A stretch of 64,000 bases of DNA from an uncultured Flavobacteriaceae bacterium (GTDB lineage: Bacteria > Bacteroidota > Bacteroidia > Flavobacteriales > Flavobacteriaceae): NCBI GenBank assembly GCA_947502975.1, contig CANNBV010000003.1, forward strand, positions 711,300 to 775,299, read 5' to 3'. Of this stretch, positions 62,501 through 64,000 are shown in pieces. Under the pieces are notes generated by a model. It did no database searches and was not told the DNA's origin. It worked only from the letters and a program-made list of their open reading frames with translations. The position numbers and the translations under genes were made by a program. How positions within the stretch are numbered: position 1 is the stretch's first letter; each line of letters opens with the position of its first letter.

Positions 62501-64000
62501 AAGAACTGATTGCCCAGGAGGAGGAACTTCTTCTTATAGCACGTCTACCCTATTTACAACTTTGGGCTGTGCTGCACCAGTTAATATTTCAGCTTCTGAT
62601 ATATTTATCGATAGCGCCAATATTATCTGGGACGCTATAGATCCAGCTACTTATGATGTTAGATATAGAGAAAATGGAACATCTACTTGGACAAATGTAT
62701 CCAACTTAGATAATAACGCATACAATGTTTCAGGGCTTGATCCTAATACAACTTATGATGTACAGGTAAGAACAGATTGTAGTTCTTCTACATCTTCTTA
62801 TTCGTCAACCATAAACTTTACAACATTGGCTTGTACTGTTCCAACAAACGTAACAGCAGATGATATTACAACTTCTGGTGCAACAATAAATTGGGATGAA
62901 ATTCTTGGTTCTGATTTTGATTTAAGATATAGAGAAACTGGAACATCTACATGGACAGATGTTAATGATAGAGCTTTAAATTTCTACAATATCCCTGATC
63001 TCTCGCCTTCAACAGAATATGAAGTTCAAGTTAGAACTGTTTGTTCTACTTCAGTAAATAGTGCCTACACTACATCAACAGTTTTTACAACTTCTGCTTG
63101 TGACGATACCGTTTCTACATTTCCATATGCTGAAAGTTTTGAAAGTGGTTTTGGTCTATGGAACCAAGGAACAACAGACGATATTGATTGGACAAGAATA
63201 TCTGGACTAACACCTTCAAATACGTCTCCAGATATAACAGGTCCTTCCGGAGCTGCTGATGGTAGCTTTTATATTTATACTGAATCCTCTGGGAATGGAA
63301 CCGGTTTTCCTGATAAAGTTGCTTTTTTAAGAAGTCCATGTTTCGATCTAAGTGGGTTCGAAAATACGCAAATGACTTTTCAATATCATATGTTTGGTTC
63401 TACAATGGGAGATCTATTTGTAGTTGTAAGTACTGATAATTTTCAAACTTCAAATGATATAGTGTTCACACAATTAGACTCACCTGCTTCTCAAACTAAT
63501 GGAAATAGTGATCCTTGGGAAACAGGTACTCTAGATCTTTCTGCATACGATGGACAAACCATTAAGATTCTATTTTTTGGTCAAACTGGTTCTGGTTTTA
63601 GAAGTGATATCTCTGTAGATGATGTAAATATCACAGCTGATGTTTCAGGTGGATTTACTCCAGTTGCATCTTGTCAAAATATAAATGCAGTTTTAGATGC
63701 TACAGGAAATGTTAGTATAGTTGCAGGAGATATAGATGATGGAAGTAGCGTTGGTAATTTATCTATTGATATTTCTAGCTTTACATGTTCTGAATTAGGA
63801 GCAAATAACGTAACACTAACAGCTACTGATCCTGGAGACCCAGGAAACACAGCTACTTGTGTAGCTGTAGTAACGGTAGTAGATACAACTGATCCTGTAA
63901 CACCTACCCTTAGTGATGTTACCGTTGGTCAGTGTTCAGGAACACCTGCTACACCTACAACAACAGATAACTGTGCCGGAACTATTAATGGTACACCGAA
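59595..64000 (+). CDS. Giant secreted M14 zinc carboxypeptidase with FN3, MAM-like and HYR modules, C-terminus beyond window
   Basis: 1468 residues visible, open through the right edge. Signal peptide about 1-22 (LFTTLCVFPQ). The M14 carboxypeptidase domain (about 170-490) has the zinc motif HSRE (His235, Glu238), FNPDGF, DLNRN and NHH (His367/His368). It is followed by a beta domain, four FN3 repeats (about 809-1167, each with YDVRYR or DLRYR and TYDVQVR-type strands), a MAM-like domain (about 1172-1350, starting FPYAESFESGF) and HYR/Ig repeats. Such architecture is typical of type IX-secreted proteins, but the C-terminal sorting signal lies outside the window. Substrate unknown. Confidence 0.92.
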   Translation, partial: MKKTTLLSIVLFLFTTLCVFPQETYKKVSIPNVNQTTITKLDKLGIDMTCGVSMTDNAIIVELSEHQLHEMEQEGIIYSVLIEDMTKFYSERAIKNLPFAAAEIEREKSLKRSKRSSKGTSAKSLTIKELINNVGQYDECDEIDWPVPDNWNLNDANSYPSETNHFGGCLTYDMVLQELDDMKRLYPNLISTRKNASPTNQLTIEGRTLWMVRISDNPEIDEPTEPETLYQSLIHSRESASIMQLLYYMWYILENYDSDPAIRNLVNNQAMYFIPVFNPDGFVYNETVAPDGGGLQRKNRNTSGGCSVYADGIDLNRNSGYYWGNGGSDLSNNCNATYAGSGPFSENETQIMRDFVYEHDFKLALNHHSFKNVMLHGYAGTTIDNPRPDEYSKYNHDMTHYNRYGYGPSTSISSLNSGNMNDWMLGGPAGVSAAGVPTGIGSGKHTLSWTPENGLANESTIIGSGFWPDPVNFMPISKRAMRPNLMAAYFSGKYAKLHDLNTTDITSTSGNLTFGIENLGQNGNDLTPDTNNFTVTVSAITPNITINTASASQNFTAAEILAQKTVDINYTLDGGISPNEEIQFKVTLSNDYATDNVLYEVNITKIFNPTIISTLDPTSFSNWTSSGSWTSVTDGYNDASAIRSNPTIPYSNNQSATLQYDGTLNLSGIQSAIIQFYGKWDLERSFDYVQIEASANGTSGWTPLCGRLTKPGAPNQDTSSGSQYSGKSTTNINFQPDGEPLYDGDTQDKWSMEEIVIDATTNSAFLGDNSVFIRFNFNTEGSNRQDSYVNANFEGFTFDDFKVIAIGCTTSVPANITASNETTDAATIDWDEVFNNSYDLRYRINGTSTWTDVSDFNGNTRNLTGLTAGTTYDVQVRSQCGTSTNSAYSATFNFTTLSCSPPTNITASDIGLSTVRIHWDEIPDATYDVRYRINGSSTWTSTSSTSLVLDQPVYNISGLSEATEYEVQVRTDCPGGGTSSYSTSTLFTTLGCAAPVNISASDIFIDSANIIWDAIDPATYDVRYRENGTSTWTNVSNLDNNAYNVSGLDPNTTYDVQVRTDCSSSTSSYSSTINFTTLACTVPTNVTADDITTSGATINWDEILGSDFDLRYRETGTSTWTDVNDRALNFYNIPDLSPSTEYEVQVRTVCSTSVNSAYTTSTVFTTSACDDTVSTFPYAESFESGFGLWNQGTTDDIDWTRISGLTPSNTSPDITGPSGAADGSFYIYTESSGNGTGFPDKVAFLRSPCFDLSGFENTQMTFQYHMFGSTMGDLFVVVSTDNFQTSNDIVFTQLDSPASQTNGNSDPWETGTLDLSAYDGQTIKILFFGQTGSGFRSDISVDDVNITADVSGGFTPVASCQNINAVLDATGNVSIVAGDIDDGSSVGNLSIDISSFTCSELGANNVTLTATDPGDPGNTATCVAVVTVVDTTDPVTPTLSDVTVGQCSGTPATPTTTDNCAGTINGTP

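Overview
The window reads as chromosomal DNA of a low-GC marine member of the Flavobacteriaceae (Bacteroidota). Evidence: Bacteroidota promoters (TAnnTTTG at -7, sometimes with TTG 19 bp upstream), TTG/GTG starts without strong Shine-Dalgarno sites, flavobacterial family genes (DUF4290 before murA, DUF2853, YqgE, START-like), TPR histidine kinases, BspA/DUF285 surface proteins, and a fucosidase-sulfatase pair typical of algal polysaccharide degraders.

Region 1 (1-24926, all minus strand) is one surface-adhesin regulon. Two giant secreted proteins with BspA-type DUF285 repeats (one running off the left edge, one of 3258 aa) lie downstream of a degenerate receiver-domain protein and an operon of three paralogous TPR histidine kinases plus a NarL/LuxR response regulator. 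Four transcription units here (kinase/regulator operon, pseudo-receiver, each adhesin) start with the same ungapped 46-bp element, ending 51-55 nt before the start codon and carrying invariant TACG-N5-GTAC and TAAGA blocks (plus-strand reading). I infer that this element is the operator/promoter of the two-component system, so that the system controls its own operon, the pseudo-receiver and both adhesins. This is the most novel signal in the window.

Region 2 (25049-53748) is mostly housekeeping and miscellaneous: mnmE, cvfB-like, DUF2853, menaquinone genes (menD, isochorismate synthase, hotdog thioesterase), a stretch of small accessory genes (GNAT, CPBP protease, LytTR regulator, hydrolase, SRPBCC, DoxX, Crp/Fnr) with two structured attC-like repeats flanking the DoxX-Crp pair, a serine hydrolase, an AraC regulator, a LOV-like PAS protein lacking the photoactive cysteine, an SMP-30-like lipoprotein, DUF418, murA (fosfomycin-resistant type Asp in place of Cys115), DUF4290, a VWA lipoprotein, DUF493, an AAA ATPase, recQ, fmt, an HU protein, yqgE, an aminotransferase and a START-like protein.

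Region 3 (53879-64000) opens with tRNA-Met(CAT). A 62-bp degenerate copy of its 3' end plus terminator lies 1.56 kb downstream and encloses an lldD-type FMN dehydrogenase gene. Then come a GH29 alpha-L-fucosidase and a sulfatase lipoprotein in one operon, and a giant secreted M14 carboxypeptidase with FN3, MAM-like and HYR modules that runs off the right edge. Together the lldD, fucosidase and sulfatase genes suggest use of sulfated, fucose-containing glycans with L-lactate as a possible intermediate.
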